Shown here: positions 24,353 to 33,675 of the stretch, piece after piece | Position numbering within the stretch: position 1 is the first letter of the stretch | How the letters are laid out: every line of letters starts with the position of its first letter | Assembly: GCF_002102175.1 (NCBI RefSeq) | Contig: NZ_LQOX01000146.1 | Coordinates: 1 to 64,000, forward strand | Origin: Mycobacterium gastri | GTDB taxonomy: Bacteria > Actinomycetota > Actinomycetes > Mycobacteriales > Mycobacteriaceae | DNA: 64,000 bases | Reading direction: 5' to 3' | Notes under the pieces: generated by a model | Told to the model about the DNA's origin: nothing | Database searches by the model: none | The model's input: the letters and a program-made list of their open reading frames with translations, nothing else | Program-made: the position numbers and the translations under genes

Positions 24353-26074
24353 ATGGCCTCTGTTGGTGGCGCGTCCGGAGCCGTGCGGATTGCCAACTGC
24401 TCGGGTTTCTACGGCGACCGCCTCTCGGCCATGCGTGAGATGCTCACCGGCGGAAACATCGACTACGTCACGGGTGACTACCTTGCCGAGCTGACCATGC
24501 TGATCCTTGGTCGCGACAAGATGAAGCACCCCGACCGCGGCTACGCCAAGACGTTCCTCACCCAACTCGAGGACTGCCTGGGGCTGGCCTGCGACCGCGG
24601 GGTCCGCATCGTGGCCAACGCCGGCGGCCTGAACCCGGCCGGATTGGCCGACGCGATCCGGGCCCTGGCCCAGCGCCTCGGCGTGCCGGCCCGGGTCGCC
24701 CACGTCGAAGGTGACGACCTGCAGCCGCGGGCAGCCGAGCTCGGCCTCGACACGCCCCTGACAGCCAACGCCTATCTGGGCGCTTGGGGCATCGTCGACT
24801 GCCTCAACGCCGGAGCCGACGTCGTCGTCACCGGCCGGGTCACCGACGCCTCGGTGGTCGTCGGGTCGGCGGCCGCGCACTTCGGCTGGGGCCGCACCGA
24901 CTACGACCAGCTGGCCGGCGCGGTGGTCGCCGGTCACGTCATCGAATGCGGCGTGCAGGCCACCGGCGGCAACTACGCGTTCTTCACGGAGATTCCCGCG
25001 GTGCCGGGCCTCTTGCACGCCGGCTTCCCGCTGGCCGAGGTGCACGCCGACGGCTCCTCGGTGATCACCAAACACCCCGGCACCGGCGGTCTGGTCAGCA
25101 CCGACACAGTCACCGCGCAGCTGCTCTACGAGATCACCGGCGCCCGCTACGCCAACCCGGATGTGACGGCCCGGATGGACACCATCGAGCTATCCAGCGA
25201 CGGCCCGGACCGGGTACGCATCAGCGGTGTGGTGGGCGAACCGCCGCCGCCCACCCTCAAGGTGTCGATGAACAGCATCGGCGGCTTCCGCAACTCCATG
25301 ACATTCGTGCTGACCGGCCTCGACATCGAGGCCAAGGCCGACCTCGTGCGGCGCCAGCTCGAAGCCGCGCTGACCGTCAAGCCCGCCGAGCTCGAGTGGA
25401 CCCTGGCCCGTACCGACCACCCCGACGCCGACACCGAGGAGGCGGCCAGCGCCTTGCTGCGGTGTGTGGTGCGCGATCCCGATCCCGCCAATGTTGGGCG
25501 TCAATTCTCTTCGCCGGCAGTCGAATTGGCGTTGGCCAGCTATCCAGGCTTCACCGTGACCGCCCCACCCGGCGACGGTCAGGTGTACGGCGTCTACACC
25601 CCGGGCTACGTCGACGCCGGGCAGGTGCCGCACGTCGCGGTTCATCCCGACGGCACCCGCACCGAAATTCCTTGCTCCACTGAGACTTTGGAGCTGGAAC
25701 CGGCGGCTCTCCCGCCGCTTCCCGAGCCGTTACCCGCGGCAGCGACCCGGCGGGCGCCGCTGGGTTTGATCGCCGGCGCCCGCAGCGGCGACAAGGGCGG
25801 TTCGGCCAACGTCGGGCTGTGGGTGCGCACCGACGAGCAGTGGCGCTGGCTGGCCAACACGTTGACCGTCGAGTTCCTCAAGGAACTATTGCCCGAGACG
25901 GCAGAACTCGACGTCACCCGGCACGTGCTGCCCAATCTGCGGGCGCTGAATTTCGTGATCGAGGGGATCCTGGGTCAGGGTGTCGCCTATCAAGCGCGTT
26001 TCGATCCGCAAGCCAAGGGGCTGGGCGAATGGCTGCGCAGCCGCCACGTCGACATTCCGGAGACGCTGTTGTGA
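24353..26074 (+). CDS. AtuA-like (DUF1446) acyclic-terpene utilisation protein
   Basis: A 573-residue protein of the Rv0976c type. The N-terminal DUF1446/AtuA domain (about 8-450) shows IANCSGFYGDRLSAMREML at the start, IVANAGGLNP and the VVTGRVTDASVVVG motif. A C-terminal DUF4387-like part follows (about 465-573: LIAGARSGDKGGSANVG). AtuA is required for citronellol/geraniol breakdown in Pseudomonas, but its reaction is not established. Start ATG 24353 has GGAGG 6-10 bases upstream. It heads an operon with overlapping stops and starts (GTGA into fadE13), so it acts with the carboxylase and dehydrogenases. Confidence 0.85.
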   Translation: MASVGGASGAVRIANCSGFYGDRLSAMREMLTGGNIDYVTGDYLAELTMLILGRDKMKHPDRGYAKTFLTQLEDCLGLACDRGVRIVANAGGLNPAGLADAIRALAQRLGVPARVAHVEGDDLQPRAAELGLDTPLTANAYLGAWGIVDCLNAGADVVVTGRVTDASVVVGSAAAHFGWGRTDYDQLAGAVVAGHVIECGVQATGGNYAFFTEIPAVPGLLHAGFPLAEVHADGSSVITKHPGTGGLVSTDTVTAQLLYEITGARYANPDVTARMDTIELSSDGPDRVRISGVVGEPPPPTLKVSMNSIGGFRNSMTFVLTGLDIEAKADLVRRQLEAALTVKPAELEWTLARTDHPDADTEEAASALLRCVVRDPDPANVGRQFSSPAVELALASYPGFTVTAPPGDGQVYGVYTPGYVDAGQVPHVAVHPDGTRTEIPCSTETLELEPAALPPLPEPLPAAATRRAPLGLIAGARSGDKGGSANVGLWVRTDEQWRWLANTLTVEFLKELLPETAELDVTRHVLPNLRALNFVIEGILGQGVAYQARFDPQAKGLGEWLRSRHVDIPETLL

Positions 26075-27219
26075 ATATCTGGACCACACCGGAGCGCGAG
26101 CAGCTGCGAAAGACCGTCCGCTCGTTCGCCGAACGAGAAGTCCTGCCGCACATCGACGAATGGGAGCGAGTCGGCGAGTTGCCGCGTGACTTGCACCGGC
26201 GCGCCGGGACCGCCGGCCTGCTGGGAGCGGGATTTCCCGAAGCCGTCGGCGGGGGCGGGGGCGACGGCGCCGATTCGGTGATCATCTGCGAGGAGATGCA
26301 CCAATCCGGGGCGCCTGGAGGGGTTTTCGCGTCGCTGTTCACCTGCGGCATCGCGGTGCCGCACATGATCGCCTCCGGCGACGCGCGGTTGATCGACACC
26401 TTCGTTCGTCCCACCCTGGCCGGTGAGAAAATCGGCGCGCTGGCCATCACCGAACCCGGCGGCGGTTCGGACGTCGGGCACCTGCGCACCAGCGCCGTCC
26501 GGGACGGCCATCACTACGTGATCAACGGCGCCAAGACCTACATCACCTCCGGGGTGCGCGCCGACTACGTCGTCACCGCGGTGCGAACCGGCGGACCCGG
26601 CGCGGCCGGGGTGTCGCTGGTGGTGGTCGAAAAGGGCACGCCGGGTTTTGAGGTCACCCGCAAGCTGGACAAGATGGGCTGGCGTTCCTCGGACACCGCC
26701 GAGTTGTCCTACACCGACGTGCGGGTACCGGCTGCGAATCTGGTGGGCGCCGAGCACACCGGATTCGCCCAGATCGCCCAGGCCTTCGTCTCCGAACGCA
26801 TCGGCCTTGCCGCACAGGCATATTCGAGCGCGCAGCGATGTCTGGACATCACCGCGCAGTGGTGTCGCGACCGGGAGACGTTCGGGCGTCCGCTGATCTC
26901 GCGTCAGGCGGTGCAGAACACCTTGGCCGAGATGGCCCGGCGCATCGACGTCGCCCGGGTCTACTCCCGTCACGTGGTGGAGCGTCAGCTGGCCGGGGAG
27001 ACGAACCTGATTGCGCAGGTGTGCTTCGCCAAGAACACCGCCGTCGAGGCCGGCGAATGGGTGGCCAACCAGGCGGTCCAGCTCTTCGGCGGGATGGGCT
27101 ACATGGCCGAGTCCGAAGTCGAACGTCAGTATCGGGACATGAGGATACTGGGTATCGGAGGCGGAACCACCGAAATCCTGACCACACTTGCCGCCAAACT
27201 GCTGGGGTATCAATCATGA
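26071..27219 (+). CDS. fadE13: Acyl-CoA dehydrogenase FadE13
   Basis: A 382-residue FAD-dependent acyl-CoA dehydrogenase introducing a trans-2 double bond. The FAD/substrate motif ITEPGGGSDVGHLRTSA lies at about residues 126-142. The second signature is VQLFGGMGYMAESEVERQYRDMRI near the C terminus, followed by GIGGGTTEI. It starts with GTG 26071, overlapping the previous stop (GTGA). In the context of a biotin carboxylase its substrate may be a branched or terpenoid acyl-CoA, as for AtuD, but this is inference. Confidence 0.92.
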   Translation: MNIWTTPEREQLRKTVRSFAEREVLPHIDEWERVGELPRDLHRRAGTAGLLGAGFPEAVGGGGGDGADSVIICEEMHQSGAPGGVFASLFTCGIAVPHMIASGDARLIDTFVRPTLAGEKIGALAITEPGGGSDVGHLRTSAVRDGHHYVINGAKTYITSGVRADYVVTAVRTGGPGAAGVSLVVVEKGTPGFEVTRKLDKMGWRSSDTAELSYTDVRVPAANLVGAEHTGFAQIAQAFVSERIGLAAQAYSSAQRCLDITAQWCRDRETFGRPLISRQAVQNTLAEMARRIDVARVYSRHVVERQLAGETNLIAQVCFAKNTAVEAGEWVANQAVQLFGGMGYMAESEVERQYRDMRILGIGGGTTEILTTLAAKLLGYQS

Positions 27220-28811
27220 CCGTCTTGCGGTCCACCCTCGACGCCCATGCCGGCGCGTACGCCGAAGCGGCAACGGCGACGGCGGCAAAGCTCGACGAAA
27301 TCGCCGCCGAACTGGCGAAGGCGCTGGCCGGCGGCGGGCCCAAATACGTCGATCGTCACCACGCCCGCGGCAAGCTCACGGCCCGGGAACGCATCGAATT
27401 GCTCGTCGACCCGGACTCGCCGTTCCTCGAGCTGAGCCCGCTGGCGGCATACGGCAGCGCCTTCACGGTCGGTGCGAGCACGGTCGTCGGCATCGGTGCG
27501 GTGTCCGGCGTGGAATGCTTGATCGTCGCCAACGACCCGACGGTCAAAGGCGGCACCAGCAACCCGTGGACGTTGCGAAAAATCCTGCGGGCCAATCAGA
27601 TCGCGTTCCAGAACCGGCTTCCGGTGATCTCTTTGGTGGAATCCGGCGGGGCGGACCTGCCGACGCAGAAGGAGATCTTTATTCCCGGCGGAGCAATGTT
27701 CCGCGACCTCACCCGGCTGTCCGCAGCCGGGATCCCAACTATCGCACTGGTATTCGGCAACTCCACCGCGGGCGGCGCCTACATTCCCGGCATGTGCGAT
27801 CACGTGGTGATGATCAAGGAACGCTCCAAGGTGTTCCTGGCGGGCCCGCCGCTGGTGAAGATGGCCACCGGCGAGGAGTCCGACGACGAGTCGCTGGGCG
27901 GCGCCGAAATGCATGCCCGCATCTCGGGTTTGGCCGACTACTTCGCGCAAGACGAGCTCGACGCCATCCGCATCGGACGTCGCATCGTGGCCCGGCTGAA
28001 CTGGGTCAAGCAGGGGCCCGCGCCCGGGCCGGTCACCGAGCCGTTGTTCGATGCCGAGGAGCTGATCGGCATCGTCCCGGCGGACCTGCGCATTCCGTTC
28101 GACCCGCGGGAGGTTATCGCCCGCATCGTCGACGGCTCCGAATTCGACGAGTTCAAGCCGCTGTACGGCTCGTCGCTGGTGACCGGGTGGGCCCGGCTGC
28201 ATGGCTACCCGCTGGGCATCCTGGCCAACGCGCGCGGCATACTTTTCAGCGAAGAGTCGCAAAAGGCCACCCAGTTCATCGAACTCGCCAACCGCTACGA
28301 CACGCCACTGTTGTTCTTGCACAACACCACCGGCTACATGGTCGGCAAGGTCTACGAAGAGGGCGGCATGATCAAGCACGGCTCGATGATGATCAATGCC
28401 GTGTCCAACTCGACCGTTCCGCACATCTCGCTGTTGATCGGCGCGTCGTACGGCGCGGGCCACTACGGGATGTGCGGACGCGCCTACGACCCGAGGTTCC
28501 TGTTCGCCTGGCCCAGCGCCAAGTCCGCGGTGATGGGCGGCGCGCAGCTGGCGGGAGTGCTGTCCATCGTGGCCCGCGCCGCCGCCGAGGCCCGCGGCCA
28601 GCAGGTCGATGAAGCGGCCGACAGCGCGATGCGTGCCGCCGTCGAAGGCCAGATCGAAGCCGAGTCGTTGCCGTTGGTGTTGTCCGGGATGCTCTACGAC
28701 GACGGGGTGATCGACCCGCGCGACACCCGCACCGTGCTGGGAATGTGTTTGTCCGCCATCGCTAATGGCCCGATCAAGGGGACGTCGAACTTCGGCGTCT
28801 TCCGGATGTGA
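27216..28811 (+). CDS. accD2: Acyl-CoA carboxylase carboxyltransferase (beta) subunit AccD2
   Basis: A 531-residue carboxyltransferase of the methylcrotonyl/geranyl-CoA carboxylase type. Visible family features are KLTARERIELLVDP, VVGIGAVSGVECLIVANDPTVKGG, the oxyanion glycines in FGNSTAGGAYIPG, and a C-terminal GASYGAGHYGMCGRAYDPRF. It pairs with AccA2, encoded directly downstream. The ATG overlaps the fadE13 stop (ATGA). AccA1-AccD1 handles leucine catabolism in M. tuberculosis, and the substrate of AccA2-AccD2 is not settled. Confidence 0.93.
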   Translation: MTVLRSTLDAHAGAYAEAATATAAKLDEIAAELAKALAGGGPKYVDRHHARGKLTARERIELLVDPDSPFLELSPLAAYGSAFTVGASTVVGIGAVSGVECLIVANDPTVKGGTSNPWTLRKILRANQIAFQNRLPVISLVESGGADLPTQKEIFIPGGAMFRDLTRLSAAGIPTIALVFGNSTAGGAYIPGMCDHVVMIKERSKVFLAGPPLVKMATGEESDDESLGGAEMHARISGLADYFAQDELDAIRIGRRIVARLNWVKQGPAPGPVTEPLFDAEELIGIVPADLRIPFDPREVIARIVDGSEFDEFKPLYGSSLVTGWARLHGYPLGILANARGILFSEESQKATQFIELANRYDTPLLFLHNTTGYMVGKVYEEGGMIKHGSMMINAVSNSTVPHISLLIGASYGAGHYGMCGRAYDPRFLFAWPSAKSAVMGGAQLAGVLSIVARAAAEARGQQVDEAADSAMRAAVEGQIEAESLPLVLSGMLYDDGVIDPRDTRTVLGMCLSAIANGPIKGTSNFGVFRM

Positions 28812-30811
28812 TGCAAATGCCGATCACTCGAGTACTGGTTGCCAATCGCGGCGAGATCGCACGCCGGGTGTTCGCCACCTGCCGCCGGCTGGGCTTGGGC
28901 ACCATCGCCGTCTACACCGAACCCGACTCCGCCGCGCCGCATGTCGCCGAGGCCGACGCGCGGGTGCGGCTGCCCAAGACCAACGACTATCTCAACGCCG
29001 ACGCCGTCATCGCGGCGGCCCGGGCCGCCGGTGCCGACGCGGTACACCCCGGCTACGGATTCCTCGCGGAGAACGCCGATTTCGCCGCCGCGGTCCAAGA
29101 CGCGGGCCTGACCTGGGTGGGCCCGCCGGTGGACGCGGTGCGGGCAATGGGCTCCAAGATCGAGTCCAAGAAGCTGATGGCGGCTGCCGGAGTGCCGGTG
29201 CTCGACGAGCTCGATCCCGACACCGTCACCCAATCCCAGCTGCCGGTGTTGGTGAAGGCGTCCGCGGGCGGTGGTGGCCGCGGGATGCGGGTCGTCCGCG
29301 AATTGTCTGCTTTGCCAGCCGAAGTCGAGGCCGCCAGGCGCGAAGCGCAGTCCGCGTTCAGCGATCCGACGGTGTTCTGCGAGCATTATCTGCCGACCGG
29401 ACACCACGTCGAGGTGCAGGTCCTGGCCGACATGCACGGCACCGTGTGGGCCGTGGGCGAACGGGAATGCTCCATACAGCGCCGACACCAGAAGATCATC
29501 GAAGAAGCGCCCTCGCCGTTGGTGGAGCGCATACCCGGCATGCGCGCCAAGCTGTTCGACGCCGCTCGCCTGGCCGCCTCCGCCATCGGCTACGCCGGTG
29601 CGGGGACGGTGGAGTTCCTCGCCGACGATGACGGTGAGTTCTACTTCCTGGAAATGAACACCCGGCTGCAGGTCGAGCACCCGGTCACCGAGGAGACCAC
29701 CGGACTCGATCTGGTCGAACTGCAGCTCGCGGTCGCCGAAGGCGGCCGGCTGGATGCTAAACCACCTGTGGCCCAAGGGTATTCGATAGAAGCTCGCCTC
29801 TACGCGGAGGACCCCACGCACGGCTGGCAGCCGCAGGCGGGTCCGGTGCACAGGATCGACGTGCCGTCGGTGAGCGCGCAGTTCTGCACGCTGGGGCGCC
29901 GGACCGGGATCCGGCTGGACTCGGGTATCGTCGCCGGCTCGTCGGTGTCGATCCACTACGACCCGATGCTGGCCAAGGTCATCTCCTACGCTCCGACGCG
30001 CCGGCAGTCGGCGTTGGTGCTCGCCGACGCACTGGCCCGCACCCGCCTGCACGGCCTGCGCACCAACCGCGAGCTGTTGGTCAACGTGCTGCGTCACCCC
30101 GCATTTCTCGACGGCGCCACGGATACCGCGTTTTTCGACACGCACGGCCTGGCAGAGCTGTCGGCACCGCTGGCCGGCGCGACGATGATCCGGATGTCGA
30201 TGATCGCCGCGGCCCTGGCCGACGCGGCGCACAATCGGGCAACCGCGAAGGTATCCGGGGTGTTCGGCTCTATCCCCAGTGGTTGGCGCAACCTGGCGTC
30301 GGGCTATCAGGTCAAGACGTACCTCGACGACGGCGGCGAGGAGCACCGCATCGAATACCGGTTCACCAGGAAGGGATTGGAGCTCCCCGGCGACGAATCC
30401 GTGGAGCTGATATCGGCCATGTCCGACCAGGTCGTGCTGGCCGACGGTAACGGCGTGGCCCGCAGCTTCGCAGTGGCGCGTTACGGCCAGGACGTCTACG
30501 TCGATTCCGCGATCGGACCCGTGCATCTGGTCGCACTATCCCGCTTCCCCGAGCCGGGTTCGGCCGTCGAGCAGGGATCGCTGGTGGCGCCGATGCCCGG
30601 CAACGTCATCCGCTTGGGCGCCGAGGTCGGCGATACCGTCACAGCGGGTCAGTCATTGATCTGGCTGGAGGCGATGAAGATGGAACACACCATCAGCGCG
30701 CCGGCGGACGGGGTACTCACCCAGCTCCACGTCCAAACCGGCCAGCAAGTCGACGTCGGTGCCGTGCTGGCACGCGTGGAAGGACCCGAAGCACAAGGAG
30801 ATTCGCAATGA
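28808..30811 (+). CDS. accA2: Biotin-carboxylase/biotin-carrier (alpha) subunit AccA2
   Basis: A 667-residue fusion. The biotin carboxylase domain (about 1-450) has LVANRGEIARRV at the N terminus, the ATP-grasp glycine loop KASAGGGGRGMRVV and EMNTRLQVEHPVTEE. A linking domain follows, and the C-terminal biotin carrier has the biotinylation motif EAMKMEH. It carboxylates biotin with ATP and bicarbonate for AccD2. The GTG start at 28808 overlaps the accD2 stop (GTGA; ATGs follow at 28811 and 28817). Confidence 0.94.
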   Translation: MMQMPITRVLVANRGEIARRVFATCRRLGLGTIAVYTEPDSAAPHVAEADARVRLPKTNDYLNADAVIAAARAAGADAVHPGYGFLAENADFAAAVQDAGLTWVGPPVDAVRAMGSKIESKKLMAAAGVPVLDELDPDTVTQSQLPVLVKASAGGGGRGMRVVRELSALPAEVEAARREAQSAFSDPTVFCEHYLPTGHHVEVQVLADMHGTVWAVGERECSIQRRHQKIIEEAPSPLVERIPGMRAKLFDAARLAASAIGYAGAGTVEFLADDDGEFYFLEMNTRLQVEHPVTEETTGLDLVELQLAVAEGGRLDAKPPVAQGYSIEARLYAEDPTHGWQPQAGPVHRIDVPSVSAQFCTLGRRTGIRLDSGIVAGSSVSIHYDPMLAKVISYAPTRRQSALVLADALARTRLHGLRTNRELLVNVLRHPAFLDGATDTAFFDTHGLAELSAPLAGATMIRMSMIAAALADAAHNRATAKVSGVFGSIPSGWRNLASGYQVKTYLDDGGEEHRIEYRFTRKGLELPGDESVELISAMSDQVVLADGNGVARSFAVARYGQDVYVDSAIGPVHLVALSRFPEPGSAVEQGSLVAPMPGNVIRLGAEVGDTVTAGQSLIWLEAMKMEHTISAPADGVLTQLHVQTGQQVDVGAVLARVEGPEAQGDSQ

Positions 30812-31974
30812 CAGACACCAGCTTCATCGAAAGTGAAGAGCGCCGGGCGCTACGCAAGGCGGTGGCCGAATGGGTGTCCAACTACGGCCACGAGTACTAC
30901 CTGAAGAAGGCGCGCGCGCACGAACACACCACCGAATTGTGGTCTGATGCAGGAAAACTCGGCTTTATAGGAGTGAACCTGCCCGAGGAATACGGTGGCG
31001 GTGGCGCCGGGATGTACGAGCTGTCGCTGGTGATGGAGGAGATGGCGGCCGCGGGTTCGGCGCTGTTGCTGATGGTGGTGTCGCCGGCCATCAACGGCAC
31101 CATCATCGCCAAGTTCGGTACCGACGAGCAAAAGCAGCGCTGGCTGCCGGGCATCGCCGACGGGTCGCTGACGATGGCGTTCGCGATCACCGAGCCGGAC
31201 GCCGGGTCCAATTCGCACAAGATCACCACCACCGCCCGTCGCGACGGCAGTGACTGGATCATCAAGGGCCAGAAGGTCTTTATCTCCGGCATCGACCAAG
31301 CGCAGGCGGTACTGGTAGTGGGTCGCACGGAAGAGGCCAAGACCGGCAAGCTGCGCCCGGCGTTGTTCGTGGTGCCCACCGACGCGCCCGGCTTCACCTA
31401 CACGCCGATCGAGATGGAGCTGATCAGCCCGGAACGCCAGTTCCAGGTGTTCCTCGACGACGTGCGGCTGCCCGCCGATGCGCTGGTCGGGGCCCAGGAC
31501 GCCGCCATCGCACAGCTTTTCGCCGGTCTCAACCCCGAGCGCATCATGGGTGCGGCCAGCGCGGTCGGCATGGGCCGGTTCGCGCTAGGTAAGGCCGTCG
31601 ACTACGTAAAGACCCGCCAGGTGTGGTCCACCCCGATCGGCGCGCATCAGGGGTTGGCACATCCGTTGGCGCAGTGCCACATTGAGGTTGAACTGGCCAA
31701 GCTGATGATGCAGAAGGCGGCGACACTCTATGACCACGGCGACGACGCCGGCGCCGCCGAGGCGGCCAACATGGCCAAATACGCTGCGGCCGAGGCCTCG
31801 ACGCATGCCGTCGACCAGGCCGTGCAGTCCATGGGCGGCAATGGGCTGACCAAGGAGTACGGCGTTGCCGCGATGATGACGTCGGCCCGGCTGGCCCGGA
31901 TCGCCCCGATCAGCCGTGAGATGGTGCTGAACTTCGTCGCGCAGACATCGCTGGGTCTGCCTAGGTCCTACTGA
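30808..31974 (+). CDS. fadE12: Acyl-CoA dehydrogenase FadE12
   Basis: A 388-residue acyl-CoA dehydrogenase. FAITEPDAGSNSHKITTTARR is the FAD/substrate motif (about 127-147), and VQSMGGNGLTKEYGVAAMMTSAR is the C-terminal signature. The ATG overlaps the accA2 stop (ATGA), and AAGGAG lies 8-13 bases upstream. It is a second, distinct dehydrogenase in the same operon as fadE13, which suggests two oxidation steps or two related substrates. Confidence 0.92.
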   Translation: MTDTSFIESEERRALRKAVAEWVSNYGHEYYLKKARAHEHTTELWSDAGKLGFIGVNLPEEYGGGGAGMYELSLVMEEMAAAGSALLLMVVSPAINGTIIAKFGTDEQKQRWLPGIADGSLTMAFAITEPDAGSNSHKITTTARRDGSDWIIKGQKVFISGIDQAQAVLVVGRTEEAKTGKLRPALFVVPTDAPGFTYTPIEMELISPERQFQVFLDDVRLPADALVGAQDAAIAQLFAGLNPERIMGAASAVGMGRFALGKAVDYVKTRQVWSTPIGAHQGLAHPLAQCHIEVELAKLMMQKAATLYDHGDDAGAAEAANMAKYAAAEASTHAVDQAVQSMGGNGLTKEYGVAAMMTSARLARIAPISREMVLNFVAQTSLGLPRSY

Positions 31975-31984
31975 AGCCGTACTG

Positions 31985-32878
31985 ATGGACAGGCTCGTCG
32001 AATACACCCGAGAGGGCGTTGCTGCCCGGCTCACGCTCAACTCGCCGCACAACCGCAACGCACTGTCGAGCGTCCTGGTCAGCCAGCTGCATCAGGGACT
32101 GCGCGACGCGGCGGCGGATCCGGCGGTACGGGTGGTGGTGCTCACCCACACCGGCGGCACCTTCTGCGCAGGTGCGGACTTGAGCGAGGCCGGCGGTAGC
32201 GACCCGCGTGGCGATCGCGAGCGCGGCGCAGCCGGGCGAAGCGGGTCGCCACCATCGGCCCGTGGCGATCGCGAGCGCGGCGCAGCCGGGCGAAGCGGGT
32301 CGCCACCATCGGCATACGACATGGCGGTGGCGCGGACCCGGGAGATGACGACGGTGCTGCGCGCCATCGTCGAGTCCCCGCGGCCGGTCATCGGCGCGGT
32401 CAACGGGCATGTCCGAGCCGGCGGGTTCGGTCTGGTCGGGGCCTGCGACCTGGTGGTCGCCGGCCCGCGCAGTACCTTTGCGCTGACCGAGGCGCGGATC
32501 GGCGTAGCCCCGGCGATCATTTCGCTGACGTTGCTGCCCAAGCTTTCGCCGCGCGCGGCGGCCCGTTACTACCTGACCGGCGAGACGTTCGGCGCCAGCG
32601 AAGCCGCCGAGATCGGCTTGGTCACCTTGGCAGCCGACGACGTGGATGCCGCGGTGGCCAAGCTGGTCGCCGAGGTGGGTCGCGGTTCACCGCAGGGCCT
32701 GGCGGCGTCGAAGGCGCTGACGACCGCCGCAGTACTGGAAGGATTCGACCGAGACGCCCAACGGCTCACCGAGGAGTCGGCGCGGCTATTCGTTTCGGAG
32801 GAAGCGCGCGAGGGCATGCTGGCATTCCTGCAGAAACGTCCACCGAGTTGGGTGAAATCCGACCCGGCGAGTCGCTGA
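31985..32878 (+). CDS. echA7: Enoyl-CoA hydratase/isomerase EchA7 with an internal 18-residue tandem repeat
   Basis: A 297-residue crotonase-fold protein, longer than the roughly 260-270 residues usual for the family. It has the oxyanion-hole region GTFCAGADLSEAGG (about 58-71) and NGHVRAGGFGLVGACDLVVA with the second oxyanion element. EARIGVAPAIISLTLLPKL follows. The excess length is explained by two copies of an 18-residue unit (RGDRERGAAGRSGSPPSA) directly after GADLSEAGGSDP. This is the loop between the first oxyanion strand and the next helix, which tolerates insertions in this fold. It closes the operon, 10 bases after fadE12. Activity is likely but not certain. Confidence 0.88.
   Translation: MDRLVEYTREGVAARLTLNSPHNRNALSSVLVSQLHQGLRDAAADPAVRVVVLTHTGGTFCAGADLSEAGGSDPRGDRERGAAGRSGSPPSARGDRERGAAGRSGSPPSAYDMAVARTREMTTVLRAIVESPRPVIGAVNGHVRAGGFGLVGACDLVVAGPRSTFALTEARIGVAPAIISLTLLPKLSPRAAARYYLTGETFGASEAAEIGLVTLAADDVDAAVAKLVAEVGRGSPQGLAASKALTTAAVLEGFDRDAQRLTEESARLFVSEEAREGMLAFLQKRPPSWVKSDPASR
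32207..32313. repeat. Two in-frame copies of a 54-base repeat within echA7
   Basis: The units at 32207-32260 and 32261-32313 are identical over the 53 bases shared. The unit is GC-rich, contains GCGATCGC and keeps the reading frame (54 = 18 codons). It resembles dispersed GC-rich interspersed sequences of mycobacteria. Copy number is likely to vary between strains. Confidence 0.9.
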
Positions 32879-32981
32879 GCAGCACCATTGCCGGCTGGGC
32901 GAGTCGGACTTGGCGGGGGGCGAGGTTGCAGTTTAGCCAACCAGCTTGCAGCAAATCCTGGACGTCGTACGCTCGTGGGTG

Positions 32982-33584
32982 ATGAGCAACCCGGCCCAGC
33001 GCGACACGAAGGACACGCGTGACGATTCGTCGCTCGCGGCTGACACCGATCGTATTCAGATCGCGCAGTTGCTGGCGTATGCGGCGGAACAGGGTCGCCT
33101 GCAGCTCAACGAGTACGAAGATCGGCTTACCAGGGCTTACGCGGCAACCACCTATCGAGAGCTGGACCAGCTTCGAGCCGACCTGCCCGGCGCCTCGGTA
33201 AGCCCCCGTCGCGGCGGTAACTGCAACCCGGCACCGTCCACCCTGCTGCTCGCCCTGCTGAGCGGATTCGAGCGGCGGGGCCGGTGGAATGTGCCCAAGA
33301 AGCTGACCACCCTCACGTTCTGGGGAACCGGCGTGCTGGATTTGCGCTACGCCGACTTCACCTCAACCGAGGTCGAGATCCGCGCCTACTCGATCATGGG
33401 TGTGCAGACCATCCTGCTGCCCCCCGAAGTCCACGTCGAAATCCGTGGCCGCGGGATAATGGGCAACTTCGACCGCGAAGTGGCGGGCGAGGGCAGCCGG
33501 GGTGCACCCAACGTGAAGATCCGCGGCTTCTCGTTCTGGGGTGGCGTGGGCATCAAGCGTAAGGGACGCAAGCCCCGAAAGTAG
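32982..33584 (+). CDS. DUF1707 / cell-wall-sensing (LiaF-like) domain protein (Rv0966c type)
   Basis: A 200-residue protein. The N-terminal DUF1707 domain (about 22-75) contains QIAQLLAYAAEQGRLQLNEYEDRLTRAYAATTYREL. The C-terminal part (about 110-190) has the beta-rich LiaF-type pattern (FWGTGVLDLRYADF, GVQTILLPPEVHVEI). No membrane span is evident. ATG 32982 gives the same length as the M. tuberculosis protein; the frame opens earlier at 32946. In H37Rv the copper genes csoR-ctpV separate it from echA7. Here only about 100 bases do. Confidence 0.8.
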   Translation: MSNPAQRDTKDTRDDSSLAADTDRIQIAQLLAYAAEQGRLQLNEYEDRLTRAYAATTYRELDQLRADLPGASVSPRRGGNCNPAPSTLLLALLSGFERRGRWNVPKKLTTLTFWGTGVLDLRYADFTSTEVEIRAYSIMGVQTILLPPEVHVEIRGRGIMGNFDREVAGEGSRGAPNVKIRGFSFWGGVGIKRKGRKPRK

Positions 33585-33675
33585 CTCGGTACGGCCGCCG
33601 AAGGTGAATAGCCCGGTTGGCGGGTGTGTGCCATACTCCCCGGAAGGTTTGCTTGCTGGCTGACCGGGAGGGTCG

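Noticed and set aside
28694..30526. 610-codon minus-strand frame opposite accA2
   Set aside because: Shadow of accA2, which has all biotin carboxylase and carrier motifs in its own frame.
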